Shown: in pieces, positions 56,895 through 64,000 of the stretch
How positions within the stretch are numbered: the first letter of the stretch is position 1
How the letters are laid out: the number at the start of each line of letters is the position of its first letter
DNA from: Actinomycetota bacterium
GTDB lineage: Bacteria > Actinomycetota > UBA4738 > HRBIN12
DNA: 64,000 bases
Assembly: GCA_035697485.1 (NCBI GenBank)
Contig: DASSCU010000029.1
Location: 62,001 to 126,000, forward strand
Reading direction: 5' to 3'
Program-made: the position numbers and the translations under genes
Notes under the pieces: generated by a model
Database searches by the model: none
What the model was told of the DNA's origin: nothing
The model's input: only the letters and a program-made list of their open reading frames with translations

Positions 56895-58229
56895 TCAGTC
56901 CTCCATCGCGGCGTCGGCGATGTCGAGAGCACGGTCGATGATCGCGAAGCCTTCGGCCAGCTGTTCCTCGTTGATGCACAGGGGCGGGTTCGTCATCACG
57001 TTCCACCACCGGATGAACGTGGCGAGCCCGTTGTCGATCAGGAAGCGGTTCACGTGCTGCATCGTCTCGTTCATCTGGTTGAAGGGGCTGAGCGGCTCGA
57101 GGGTCTCCCGGTTCTTCACGAGCTCGAGGATCCCGAACAGGCCGATGTTGCGGGAGCGGCCCACGCTCGGATGCTTCGCCGCGAGCGTGTCGTGGTGCGC
57201 GCGCATCACCGGTTCCAGCCGCTTCGCGTTGCCGACGAGGTCGTCGTCCTCGATCACTTGCACCGCGGCGATCGCCGCCGCCACGCCGAGCGGATGCGTG
57301 TTGTAGGTCAGCCCGCCCCAGAACACGTTCTCGTCGAAGTACGCAGCCACGTGCGGCCCGAGTCCCACGGCGCCCAGCGGCGCGTACGAGGAGGTCAGCC
57401 CCTTCGCCGTCGTGATGATGTCGGGCACGACGTCCCAGTGGTTCACGGCGAACCACTCACCGGTGCGGCCCCAACCGCACATCACCTCGTCGGCGATCAG
57501 CATGATGCCGTGGCGCGTGCACAGCTCGCGCACACCCTGCAGGTAGCCGTCGGGCGGGATCAGGATGCCGTTCGTGCCGGTGACCGGCTCGATGATGAAC
57601 GCCGCGATCGTGTGAGGCCCCTCCAACTCGATCGTCTCCTCGAGCAGAGCCAGTGCGGTCTGCGCGTCGTCGACCTCACGCTGCGGGCCGTGATACGGAT
57701 CGAGCACGTGCACCACGCCGGGCATCGGCGGCTGTTCGTTCGGCCAGCGTCGCGGGTCGCCGGTGAGCATCATCGTGCCGTACGTCGAGCCGTGGTAGCT
57801 GCGATAGCGCGCGAGCACCTTCTGGCGGCCGGTCACCATCTTCGCGATCTTCACCGCGTTCTCGTTCGCCTCGGCCCCGGCCAGCGTGAAGAACGTCTTC
57901 TCGATGTCGCCGGGCCACAGCTCCGCGAGCCTACGGCCGAGCACCGCCCGCCCCTCGAACGCCTGGAACGGCGAGATGTACGGCAGCTTCTCGGCCTGTC
58001 GTGCGATCGCCTCGGTGACCCGCTTGTCGCCGTGGCCGATGTTCACGCCCATCAGCTGCGAGCTGAAGTCGAGCCAGCGACGTCCGTCGACGCCGTACAT
58101 GTAGACGCCCTCGGCCCGGTCGATCGCGAGCGGCGACGCCTTCGACTGCGCTTGCCAGTCGTAGAGGGTGAACCGCTTCGAGTCCGCGACGATCTGGTCG
58201 GCGCTGAGCGACGTGCCCTCGATTGCCAT
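56895..58229 (-). CDS. Class III PLP-dependent aminotransferase (paralogue 2)
   Basis: A 444-aa paralogue of the enzyme at 52141-53475, sharing the FTLYDWQAQSKASPLA opening, GAEANENAVKIAKMVTGRQK, the Asp of MLIADEVMCGWGRTGEW and the Lys of TTAKGLTSSYAPLG. Differences cluster at the substrate-side segments (IRWWNVMTNPPL here, VRFNGIMTNPPL there), so the two probably take different amines. It lies 16 bases after the ABC ATPase gene potA, making transport and transamination part of one message. Exact substrate unknown; polyamine-derived or beta-amino compounds fit the context. Confidence 0.87.
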   Translation of the reverse strand: MAIEGTSLSADQIVADSKRFTLYDWQAQSKASPLAIDRAEGVYMYGVDGRRWLDFSSQLMGVNIGHGDKRVTEAIARQAEKLPYISPFQAFEGRAVLGRRLAELWPGDIEKTFFTLAGAEANENAVKIAKMVTGRQKVLARYRSYHGSTYGTMMLTGDPRRWPNEQPPMPGVVHVLDPYHGPQREVDDAQTALALLEETIELEGPHTIAAFIIEPVTGTNGILIPPDGYLQGVRELCTRHGIMLIADEVMCGWGRTGEWFAVNHWDVVPDIITTAKGLTSSYAPLGAVGLGPHVAAYFDENVFWGGLTYNTHPLGVAAAIAAVQVIEDDDLVGNAKRLEPVMRAHHDTLAAKHPSVGRSRNIGLFGILELVKNRETLEPLSPFNQMNETMQHVNRFLIDNGLATFIRWWNVMTNPPLCINEEQLAEGFAIIDRALDIADAAMED

Positions 58230-58245
58230 GGCTGGTCCTCTCTGC

Positions 58246-59424
58246 TCAGGAACTCGCGACGTCGGCGGTCGGCGTCTCGGTCGTGGCCGCGATCTCGGCG
58301 GCGCCCGCCTCGGAGCCCACGATGTAGCTGTGCTCGGCCGCCCAGTGCAGCATCACCTGCTGGCCGGGGCGCGGATCCTCGCCACCCACCTCGTCGTTCA
58401 GGCGATGGACGGTGAGCCGCTCCCCTGTGGGCAGCAACACGATCAGCTGGGTGACCGAGCCGAGGTACACGGCGTCGACGACGGTCCCGCCGACGTGGCA
58501 GGCGCGATCGCCCACCTCGCCCGTCGACAGCTTGATCCACTCGGGCCGCACGGTGATCGTCGCGTGGCCCGACGACGCGACCTCGCCCTCTGGCGCTACG
58601 GCCAGGATGCGCTGCCTCTCCCCGAGGTCCATCGTGAGCAGGCCCGCGTCGCGGCGATCGATGCGCAGCTCGATCAGGTTCGACGTCCCGATGAACCCCG
58701 CGACGAACGCGCTCGCCGGCCGCCGGTAGAGCTCCTTGGGCGTCGCGAGTTGCTCGACGACGCCGCCGTTCATCACGGCGATGCGGTCGCTCATCGTCAT
58801 CGCCTCTTCCTGGTCGTGGGTGACGTAGACGAACGTCGTGCCGGTGCGCTGCTGCAAGTCCTTCAGCTCGAGCTGCATCTCCTTGCGGAGCTTCAGGTCG
58901 AGCGCGCCGAGCGGCTCGTCGAGCAGCAACGCGGCCGGGCGGTTCACGAGCGCGCGGGCGAGCGCGACCCGCTGCTGCTGACCGCCGGAGAGCTGACCAG
59001 GGCGGCGGTCCTCGAAACCGTCGAGGCGCACCGTGCGGATCGCCTCCGCGACACGCTGACGCGTCTCCTCGCGAGACCACTTCTTGATCTTCGGACCGAA
59101 CGCGACGTTCTCCCCCACCGTCATGTGCGGGAACAGCCCGTAGGCCTGGAAGACCATGTTCACGTTCCGCTTCGGCGGCGGCACGTGCGTCACATCGGCG
59201 CCCTGCAGCACGATGCGTCCGGCGTCGGGCGCCTCGAACCCGGCGATCATGCGAAGGGTCGTCGTCTTGCCGCACCCGCTCGGGCCCAGCATCGAGAAGA
59301 ACTCGCCGCCGGGGATCGTGATCGTGACGTCGTTCACGGCGACGATGTCGCCGAAACGCTTCGTGACCTGCTCGACGACGATCTCACCCGCGCGGTCAGG
59401 GGCATCATGCGTCATCGCGGTCAT
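58246..59424 (-). CDS. potA: Polyamine-type ABC transporter ATPase (PotA)
   Basis: A 392-aa ATPase with Walker A GPSGCGKTTTLRMI, Q-loop VFQAYGLFPHMTV, signature LSGGQQQRVALARAL, Walker B ALLLDEPLGALDLKLRKEM, switch His VTHDQEEAM, and a C-terminal TOBE domain (TVRPEWIKL; AVYLGSVTQLIVLLPTGERL). It energises PotB/PotC. ATG 59424 overlaps the PotB stop as ATGA; a second in-frame ATG is three codons later. The next gene downstream is the class III aminotransferase. Confidence 0.92.
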   Translation of the reverse strand: MTAMTHDAPDRAGEIVVEQVTKRFGDIVAVNDVTITIPGGEFFSMLGPSGCGKTTTLRMIAGFEAPDAGRIVLQGADVTHVPPPKRNVNMVFQAYGLFPHMTVGENVAFGPKIKKWSREETRQRVAEAIRTVRLDGFEDRRPGQLSGGQQQRVALARALVNRPAALLLDEPLGALDLKLRKEMQLELKDLQQRTGTTFVYVTHDQEEAMTMSDRIAVMNGGVVEQLATPKELYRRPASAFVAGFIGTSNLIELRIDRRDAGLLTMDLGERQRILAVAPEGEVASSGHATITVRPEWIKLSTGEVGDRACHVGGTVVDAVYLGSVTQLIVLLPTGERLTVHRLNDEVGGEDPRPGQQVMLHWAAEHSYIVGSEAGAAEIAATTETPTADVASS

Positions 59425-60332
59425 GCTTCGATCCTGTTCAGTCGGGCGAGCCGGTAGGCGACGAGCGCCAGCAACACCGACATCGCGAGCAGGAGGAAGT
59501 TCAAAGCGGAGCCGGCACCCCAGTCCCCTTGGCCCAAGATCAGGTCGCGCACCCGCTGGCCCATCATGTACGACCCTGTGCCGCCGACGATGTCGGAGGT
59601 CACGAAGTCGGTGAGCATCGGGATGTAGACGAGGATCATCGCGACGAAGATGCCGGGCGCCGCCAGCGGGATCAGGATCTTGCGGGCCTGCTGCCACCAG
59701 CCGGCGCCGAGGTCGGTCGCGGCCTCGAACGTGGCCGGCTCGATCGCCTTCATCGCGGCGTAGATCGGGATCGTCGTGTACGTGATGTACGTGGTCGACA
59801 GGGTGAGGATCACCGCGAACTGGCTGTACAGCAGCCACTCCACCGGCGGCCCGGGGATCAACCAGTTCAGGATGCCGTTGCGGCCGAGGATCACCTGCCA
59901 GGCGTAGACCTTCACGACCGGGGCAAGCTCGTCGGCGAGCACGAGCGCGAGCAGCAGGAACAGCTCCCACTTCCCGGCCTTGAAGACCATGAAGTACGCG
60001 AGCGGGATCGCGACCAGCAGCATCACGATCATCGCCGTGGTCGCGATCGTGAACGTCGTCCAGGCGATGTGCGGGTTCAACGGGTTCGTCAGCACCTCGA
60101 CGTAGTGGTCGAGCGTGTAGCCGCTGTCGACGCGCGGCGGGAACTTCACGACGCTCATCTGCACCATGATCAGGAAGGGCACGAGGAACAGCACGATCAG
60201 CAGGGTCACGGGCGCGAACAGGATGCCGAACGCGCCGCGTGCCCCGCCGGGCCGTCGAGGGCCCCGCCGAGCGCGTCGGGTTTCGTCGGCCGTGCCGATC
60301 CCGACGCCGAGCGTCTCCTGCAGTTCCGCCAT
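59421..60332 (-). CDS. potB: Polyamine-type ABC transporter permease (PotB)
   Basis: A 303-aa permease with six helices and the EAA loop ATFEAATDLGAGWWQQARKI followed by LIPLAAPGI. A basic N-terminal tail (ETRRARRGPRRPGGARG) precedes the first helix. It forms the membrane channel with PotC. The gene starts three bases after the PotC stop region and overlaps potA (ATGA). Substrate class is inferred from binding-protein similarity to PotD/spermidine-putrescine proteins. Confidence 0.9.
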   Translation of the reverse strand: MAELQETLGVGIGTADETRRARRGPRRPGGARGAFGILFAPVTLLIVLFLVPFLIMVQMSVVKFPPRVDSGYTLDHYVEVLTNPLNPHIAWTTFTIATTAMIVMLLVAIPLAYFMVFKAGKWELFLLLALVLADELAPVVKVYAWQVILGRNGILNWLIPGPPVEWLLYSQFAVILTLSTTYITYTTIPIYAAMKAIEPATFEAATDLGAGWWQQARKILIPLAAPGIFVAMILVYIPMLTDFVTSDIVGGTGSYMMGQRVRDLILGQGDWGAGSALNFLLLAMSVLLALVAYRLARLNRIEA

Positions 60333-60335
60333 GGC

Positions 60336-61250
60336 CTACGTCCTCGCCCCCGCGGCAACGGCCTCGGTGCCGGCGATCAGATCCTTCGTCGCCTGATCGC
60401 CGCTGCGTATGCGCATCAGCTTCAACGCGAACCAGATCAACACGACCTGGGCGATGGAGATCAACGCGGAGATCGCGTTCACGATGGCGGTGTGATCGGG
60501 GTTGCGCACGCTCGAGTACACCCACACCGGGAACGTCTGTTGGAAGCCGAGCGTGAAGGCGCTGATCTCGTAGTTGTTGAACGACCACGCGAACGCGAAG
60601 ATGCCGGCCGCGGCGAGCGCAGGCCCGATGTGCGGCAGGATGATGTATCGCAGCACCTGCAGGCGCGAGCATCCCAGGTCGATCGCAGCCTCCTCCTGCA
60701 CCTTCTGAAAGCGGAAGAGCTGTGCGGCCACGATCGCGGTCACGAGCGGGAACGTGCAGACGGTCTGCGTCGCGATCACGGTCTTGAGGCTGAGGTCGAT
60801 GTCGGCGCGGGCGTAGCCCATCAAAGCCGCGATACCGATGATCAGCCACGGCAGCACCAGCGGCGCACCGACGAGGCCGCCGATCACCCCCCGCCCACGG
60901 AAGCGGAACCTCGTAAGCCCGAAGGCGGACAGCGTGCCGAGCACGAGACAGAGCGGCGCCACGACGAACGCCACCGAGAACGAGTTGCCGAGCGCCTTGC
61001 GCAGGGTCGGATCGGTGAGCGCCTCCGAGTACCACTTCGTCGTCACACCCTCGAGGGGGAACGCGAGCACGTTCGAGTCGTTGAACGAGAACAGCACGAG
61101 GATCACGAGGGGGCCGAAGAGCATCAACCCGACCAGCGCAAGGAAACCGCGCCACCCCCACGCGTTGAGGGCTTGGCGACGACGCCACCGAGCCGCGGCG
61201 GCCGTGTCGCCGAGAGCGTATCCCGCGCGCTCGACCGCCTGGCTCGCCAC
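60336..61250 (-). CDS. potC: Polyamine-type ABC transporter permease (PotC)
   Basis: A 304-aa permease. After an Arg-rich tail come six helices (FLALVGLMLFGPLVILVLFS first) and the EAA loop QEEAAIDLGCSRLQVLRYII followed by LPHIGPAL. The GTG at 61250 overlaps the binding-protein TAG by one base (TAGTG) and has GAGGTGAAGG upstream; the 12 residues of the longer reading lie inside the upstream gene. Pairs with PotB. Confidence 0.9.
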   Translation of the reverse strand: MASQAVERAGYALGDTAAAARWRRRQALNAWGWRGFLALVGLMLFGPLVILVLFSFNDSNVLAFPLEGVTTKWYSEALTDPTLRKALGNSFSVAFVVAPLCLVLGTLSAFGLTRFRFRGRGVIGGLVGAPLVLPWLIIGIAALMGYARADIDLSLKTVIATQTVCTFPLVTAIVAAQLFRFQKVQEEAAIDLGCSRLQVLRYIILPHIGPALAAAGIFAFAWSFNNYEISAFTLGFQQTFPVWVYSSVRNPDHTAIVNAISALISIAQVVLIWFALKLMRIRSGDQATKDLIAGTEAVAAGART

Positions 61251-62365
61251 TACGACGCCTTCACCTCGGTCCACGCCGCGACCCATGACGCGCGGTCGTC
61301 GGGCGGACTGGCTGGGATCGCGTTGTCGAGGGTGAACAGCGAGTCCAGCGAGGCTTCCTCGACGACCTTCGCCGGCACCGCATCGATGATCCCCATGTTC
61401 GAGGTGAGATAGCTCCAGTTGGTCGCCGCGTACACCTGCGGCGGCAGGCTCGTGTACCAGTTCAGCAGCGCGTACGCGGCATCGACGTTCTCCTCGGCGA
61501 TGTCCGGACTGATGCCGTAGCCGCAGGTCCAGAGCATCTGGCCCTCCTCGGCGGCGGCGAACTGCACGTTCACGCCTTCCTTGCGAAGTGACTTCGCCGT
61601 GCCCGGATACCCGCTCGCGATCACGATCTCGCCCGACTTGAACTGCGCCTTGACGTCGGCCTCGCCCTTCCAGAACGTGCGGAACTGGTCGCGATGGTCG
61701 ATCAGGTACTGCGTGACCATCTCGAGCTGGTCGGGCGTCATCTCGAGCGGGTTCTCGATGCCGTTGGCGAGCGCCCCGACGTCAAGCGCGGTGATCGCGA
61801 GATCCTCGAGCGAAGCGCGGCCCGCGTACTGCGGGTCGAACAGGTCCGTCCACGACGTGGGCGGGGTCGTGATCTCATCGGCGTTGTACATGATCCCGGC
61901 AGTACCGGCATCGACAGGCACGATGAAGATCTCGCCGTCGACGACCACGCCCGGTAGTTCCTTCATGCCCGGCCAGATGTCGTCCCAGTTCTCGAGGCGA
62001 GTCTCGTCGAGCGGCTGGTACATGCCTTTGTTCACCATCTCGAGCGTGGCCTCGTCGACGCAGCTGTTGACGACGTCGGCTTCGAATCCAGCCTGGATCT
62101 TGGCGACGGCTTCCTCGTTGCTGCCGAACCCGGCGGTCTCGACCTCGATGTTGGGGTAGGTCTCGAAGAACGTCTCCATGTAGTCGGGATCGAAGCCGTC
62201 GGAGTAGGAATAGAGGCGGATCGTGCCGGTGATGTCGGCTGGATCGGCCGGTGCCGAGCTGGCGTCACCGCCGGGCTCGGGCTCGTCGCCGCTCCCGCAG
62301 GCCACCGCCACGAGAGACAAGGTCGCCACGACCGCCAGGCCGGGCAGGATCCGGTTCCGCGTCAT
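61250..62365 (-). CDS. potD: Polyamine-type ABC transporter binding lipoprotein (PotD-like)
   Basis: A 371-aa lipoprotein: signal ending LVAVAC with the acylated Cys, an acidic disordered linker, then the PotD fold (IRLYSYSDGFDPDYMETF; ETYPNIEVETAGFGSNEEAV; GIMYNADEITTPPTSWTDLF; FVW-like tryptophans). It binds a polyamine or related cationic or amino substrate. It is the first gene of a nine-gene minus-strand operon ending at 51722. The promoter is TTGACA (62442-62437), 18 nt, TACGGT (62418-62413), with a GTCAAC/GTTGAC operator over the -35. Confidence 0.87.
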   Translation of the reverse strand: MTRNRILPGLAVVATLSLVAVACGSGDEPEPGGDASSAPADPADITGTIRLYSYSDGFDPDYMETFFETYPNIEVETAGFGSNEEAVAKIQAGFEADVVNSCVDEATLEMVNKGMYQPLDETRLENWDDIWPGMKELPGVVVDGEIFIVPVDAGTAGIMYNADEITTPPTSWTDLFDPQYAGRASLEDLAITALDVGALANGIENPLEMTPDQLEMVTQYLIDHRDQFRTFWKGEADVKAQFKSGEIVIASGYPGTAKSLRKEGVNVQFAAAEEGQMLWTCGYGISPDIAEENVDAAYALLNWYTSLPPQVYAATNWSYLTSNMGIIDAVPAKVVEEASLDSLFTLDNAIPASPPDDRASWVAAWTEVKAS

Positions 62366-62412
62366 CAGTACCCCTCCGTATCGTCGACGAGACCCGACTG
62401 ACCCGCCTGGCG

Positions 62413-62442
62413 ACCGTAGCGGTCTGGGTTGCAGATTGTCAA
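62413..62442 (-). promoter_or_regulatory. Promoter of the potD operon
   Basis: On the minus strand TTGACA (62442-62437), 18-nt spacer, TACGGT (62418-62413). The -35 is consensus and lies inside the operator at 62438-62450. Confidence 0.7.
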
Positions 62443-62450
62443 CCGTTGAC
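62438..62450. promoter_or_regulatory. GntR operator, copy 1 (potD promoter)
   Basis: GTCAAC-C-GTTGAC, a perfect 13-bp inverted repeat covering the -35 of potD. A closely related site (GTCGAC-T-GTTGAC) lies in the GntR gene's own promoter at 63222-63234. Confidence 0.65.
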
Positions 62451-62517
62451 CGTAGCTGCCAGACTCCCCGGGTCGTTCACTCATCCGTACGAGAGGGAAG
62501 CTCAACGAGTGCGAGGT

Positions 62518-63198
62518 TCAGTCGTTCGAGGCGAGCACCCCGGCGATCAGCTCTCCGGCGTGCTCCGCGTGCTCGTTCAGCAGTCGGGCGACCAGTTCCT
62601 CGTCGCCTGCCTCGAGGGCGTCCACGAACGGGCGGTGCTGACGCGAGATCTCGTCGAGCGACCGCAGCACCTGCTCGTCGAGGCGCAGCAACCCCCGAAG
62701 GGTGGGCACGTACCGCATGAAGACCTCGTGGATGCGGGTGTTGCCGCAGAGTTCGCACAACCCCTCGTGGAACGCCAGGTCGGCTCGGCTCGCGGCGACG
62801 GCGTCGCCGGCATCGACCGCTCGGTCGATCTCGTCGGCGAGCGCGCGGAGCCGTGCGAGCGTGGTGGGATCGTTGGCCTGTGCGATCATGCGACCGGCCC
62901 TGCCCTCGAGCGCGGCCCGGAGCCCGTAGATCTCGCGCACGTCTTGGGCCGTGAGGCTCACGACGAACGTGCCGCGTCGCGGTTCCTCCTTGAGGAGGCC
63001 CTCGGCTCGCAGCAGCTTGAACGCCTCGCGGACCGGGCCACGACTGATGTTGAGCTGCTCCGCGATCTTCGCCTCGACGAGATGCTCGCCCTGCTTGAAC
63101 CCGCCGTCGAGGATCTGCTCGCGGATCCGGTCGGCGGCGTCCTCGGCCAGGGAGCGAGGCGCCTGGAGGGGCCGAAGGGTGGCGGATGGCTCGCTCAT
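62518..63198 (-). CDS. GntR-family regulator, FadR/FCD subfamily
   Basis: A 226-aa regulator: winged HTH (LAEDAADRIREQILDGGFKQ; LNISRGPVREAFKLLRAEGL; EEPRRGTFVVSLTAQD) and an all-helical FCD ligand domain whose metal ligands are visible (DLAFHEGLCELCGN; RQHRPFVDAL; LLNEHAEHAGEL). Such proteins sense organic acids or amino-acid-derived ligands. It is encoded beside the potD operon on the same strand and carries a related operator over its own promoter. A TACGCT box (63211-63206) lies 7 nt before the ATG with no Shine-Dalgarno, so it is probably leaderless and autoregulated. Confidence 0.87.
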   Translation of the reverse strand: MSEPSATLRPLQAPRSLAEDAADRIREQILDGGFKQGEHLVEAKIAEQLNISRGPVREAFKLLRAEGLLKEEPRRGTFVVSLTAQDVREIYGLRAALEGRAGRMIAQANDPTTLARLRALADEIDRAVDAGDAVAASRADLAFHEGLCELCGNTRIHEVFMRYVPTLRGLLRLDEQVLRSLDEISRQHRPFVDALEAGDEELVARLLNEHAEHAGELIAGVLASND

Positions 63199-63205
63199 GT
63201 CGCGG

Positions 63206-63211
63206 AGCGTA
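63206..63211 (-). promoter_or_regulatory. Leaderless -10 box of the GntR gene
   Basis: TACGCT on the minus strand, 7 nt before the ATG at 63198; a TCAACA hexamer 16 nt further upstream, inside the operator, is a 4/6 match to the -35 consensus. Confidence 0.5.
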
Positions 63212-63221
63212 GCACGTGGAT

Positions 63222-63234
63222 GTCGACTGTTGAC
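63222..63234. promoter_or_regulatory. GntR operator, copy 2 (autoregulatory)
   Basis: GTCGAC-T-GTTGAC on the plus strand; differs from a perfect repeat by one base pair and matches the potD site in the GTTGAC arm. It covers the -35 of the GntR gene. Confidence 0.55.
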
Positions 63235-63297
63235 CATCGACAAGTCGGCGTGGGGAACGATCGAAGCGTGAACACCTCGTCGGACCGTGCCGTGTAG

Positions 63298-63555
63298 CGG
63301 AACCGATCCACGGCGGGGGCGATCGCGTGGGCCTCGACGTGCGCGATCAGGCTGCACGTGGCGCTCGCGTTCGGCCGCACGAGCTACTTCGAGCAGGCCG
63401 TGCCGCCTGAGCCGTTCGAGCACGGCGTGCGCATGCCGATCCGCACGGGGCAGGATGGTCTCGTGCGGGTCCCCGACGGACCCGGGCTCGGCGTCGATCT
63501 CGACGACACGACGATCGAGCAAGCGACGATCGCGCTCGTGACCGCGAGCGCCTGA
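63298..63555 (+). pseudogene. C-terminal remnant of an enolase-superfamily (mandelate racemase/muconate lactonizing-like) gene
   Basis: The open stretch after an in-frame TAG (63295-63297) encodes HVALAFGRTSYFEQAVPPEP and DGLVRVPDGPGLGVDLDDTT, the characteristic C-terminal end of sugar-acid dehydratases and other mandelate racemase-family proteins (PDGPGLGV motif). Only about 65-85 residues remain of roughly 380, and the metal-binding barrel is missing. The stretch before the conserved part is degenerate. GTG 63358 could start a short peptide, but with no ribosome-binding site. It abuts an SDR gene on the same strand, suggesting an eroded sugar-acid operon. Confidence 0.6.
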
Positions 63556-63577
63556 CCACGGGAAGGAGCGACGACAG

Positions 63578-64000
63578 ATGCGGTTCGAGGGACGACGGGT
63601 GATCGTGACCGGCGCGTCGCGCGGCATCGGACGCGGGATCGTCGACGCGTTCCTCGACGAGGGAGCCACGGTGCTCGCGACCGACGTGCTCGCCGAGGGG
63701 CTGGCAGCCCTCGCTGCCGAGCATCCCCATGCCGACCGGCTCACCACGCACGAGGCCGACCTCGGCACGATCGACGGCCCGCGCGGCGTCGTCACCGCCA
63801 CGGTCGAGGCGTTCGGCGGGGTCGATGTGCTCGTGAACAATGCGGGCCTGCAGCCCGACGGCGCCGCCCTCGACGTCGGCGCAGGCGATTTCGACGCGAC
63901 GTTCGCGGTGAACGTGCGCGCGCCGATGCTCACGATGCAGGGAGCCTGCCGTCACTGGGTCGATCGCGGCTCTCCGGGGGCGATCGTCAACATCGCGAGC
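63578..64000 (+). CDS. Short-chain dehydrogenase/reductase, N-terminal part (cut by window edge)
   Basis: An SDR enzyme, open to the window end (141 codons seen). TGASRGIG is the nucleotide-binding glycine motif, VDVLVNNAG the NNAG motif and AIVNIAS the strand before the catalytic serine. The Tyr-x3-Lys lies beyond the window. GGAAGGAG is about 10 nt before the ATG at 63578. It follows the enolase-superfamily remnant, so both may have belonged to one catabolic operon. Substrate unknown. Confidence 0.87.
   Translation, partial: MRFEGRRVIVTGASRGIGRGIVDAFLDEGATVLATDVLAEGLAALAAEHPHADRLTTHEADLGTIDGPRGVVTATVEAFGGVDVLVNNAGLQPDGAALDVGAGDFDATFAVNVRAPMLTMQGACRHWVDRGSPGAIVNIAS

Noticed and set aside
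55239-58415. A 1058-codon open frame on the plus strand
   Set aside because: Antisense to the kinase-aminotransferase fusion, GarR and aminotransferase genes; no recognisable domain.
1-64000. tRNA, rRNA, insertion sequences, integrases, prophage genes
   Set aside because: No intergenic gap is long enough or has the right motifs, and no transposase, integrase or phage protein was recognised.

Overview
This is a high-G+C, almost gap-free bacterial chromosome segment: no intergenic space exceeds about 200 bases, stop/start overlaps (ATGA, GTGA, TGATG) are frequent, and GTG starts are common. An F420-type PPOX oxidoreductase, a TIGR02569-like protein, form I and form II CO-dehydrogenase-family enzymes and many apparently leaderless genes suggest an environmental Actinomycetota lineage, probably an uncultured one. 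That placement is inference. I saw no rRNA, tRNA, CRISPR array, insertion sequence, integrase or origin.

Layout. 1-1330: end of glcD, then glcE; the third glycolate oxidase gene, glcF, lies 7 kb away (8480-9796). 1798-5130: copper/nitrogen-oxide block with a NirK-type nitrite reductase fused to an extra cupredoxin, a divergent Rrf2 regulator with three cysteines, a PPOX flavoprotein and a membrane cupredoxin. 5117-8416: PLP aminotransferase, tryptophan 2,3-dioxygenase and a kinase-fold partner. 9780-17650: phosphodiester-glycosidase-like protein, RDD protein, small anchored secreted protein, coxE-coxD maturation pair, MscS channel, delta-60 repeat protein, methyltransferase. 17649-21636: form II CO-dehydrogenase-family operon (S-L-M plus a small ABM-domain gene).

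21750-36869: a carbohydrate locus of two operon groups sharing one 13-bp palindrome (AGGAAACTTTCCT). It has a ROK repressor, sugar ABC importer, Gfo/Idh dehydrogenase, KDPG aldolase, KDG kinase, two GH4 glycosidases, a DegT/DnrJ aminotransferase, a SIS-domain aminosugar enzyme, a polysaccharide deacetylase, a BadF-type sugar kinase and the importer ATPase. Together they look like a regulon for an amino- or keto-sugar glycoside that I cannot match to a textbook pathway.

36902-44863: form I aerobic CO dehydrogenase locus: XdhC, coxM-coxS-coxL with the AYRCSFR active-site loop, an XdhC-YHS fusion, coxG and a MocA-like cytidylyltransferase. With coxD/coxE at 12.4-14.5 kb this is a nearly complete Mo/Cu CO dehydrogenase gene set, suggesting use of CO as an energy supplement.

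44926-51707: miscellaneous genes (nucleotidyltransferase, GNAT, nitrilase, DUF6328, YceI, HxlR, Rieske, M15 peptidase). 51722-62365: a nine-gene operon with a polyamine-type ABC importer, two paralogous class III aminotransferases, a GarR-type reductase and a kinase/class III aminotransferase fusion that looks like an amino-alcohol kinase plus phospho-lyase. A GntR/FCD regulator (62518-63198) probably controls it through a GTCAAC/GTTGAC inverted repeat. The window ends in a fragment of an enolase-superfamily gene and the start of an SDR gene.

Recurrent transcription signals: eleven starts have a TAnnnT box ending 6-9 nt upstream (leaderless mRNAs), and three divergent gene pairs have two -10 boxes sharing a central TA.
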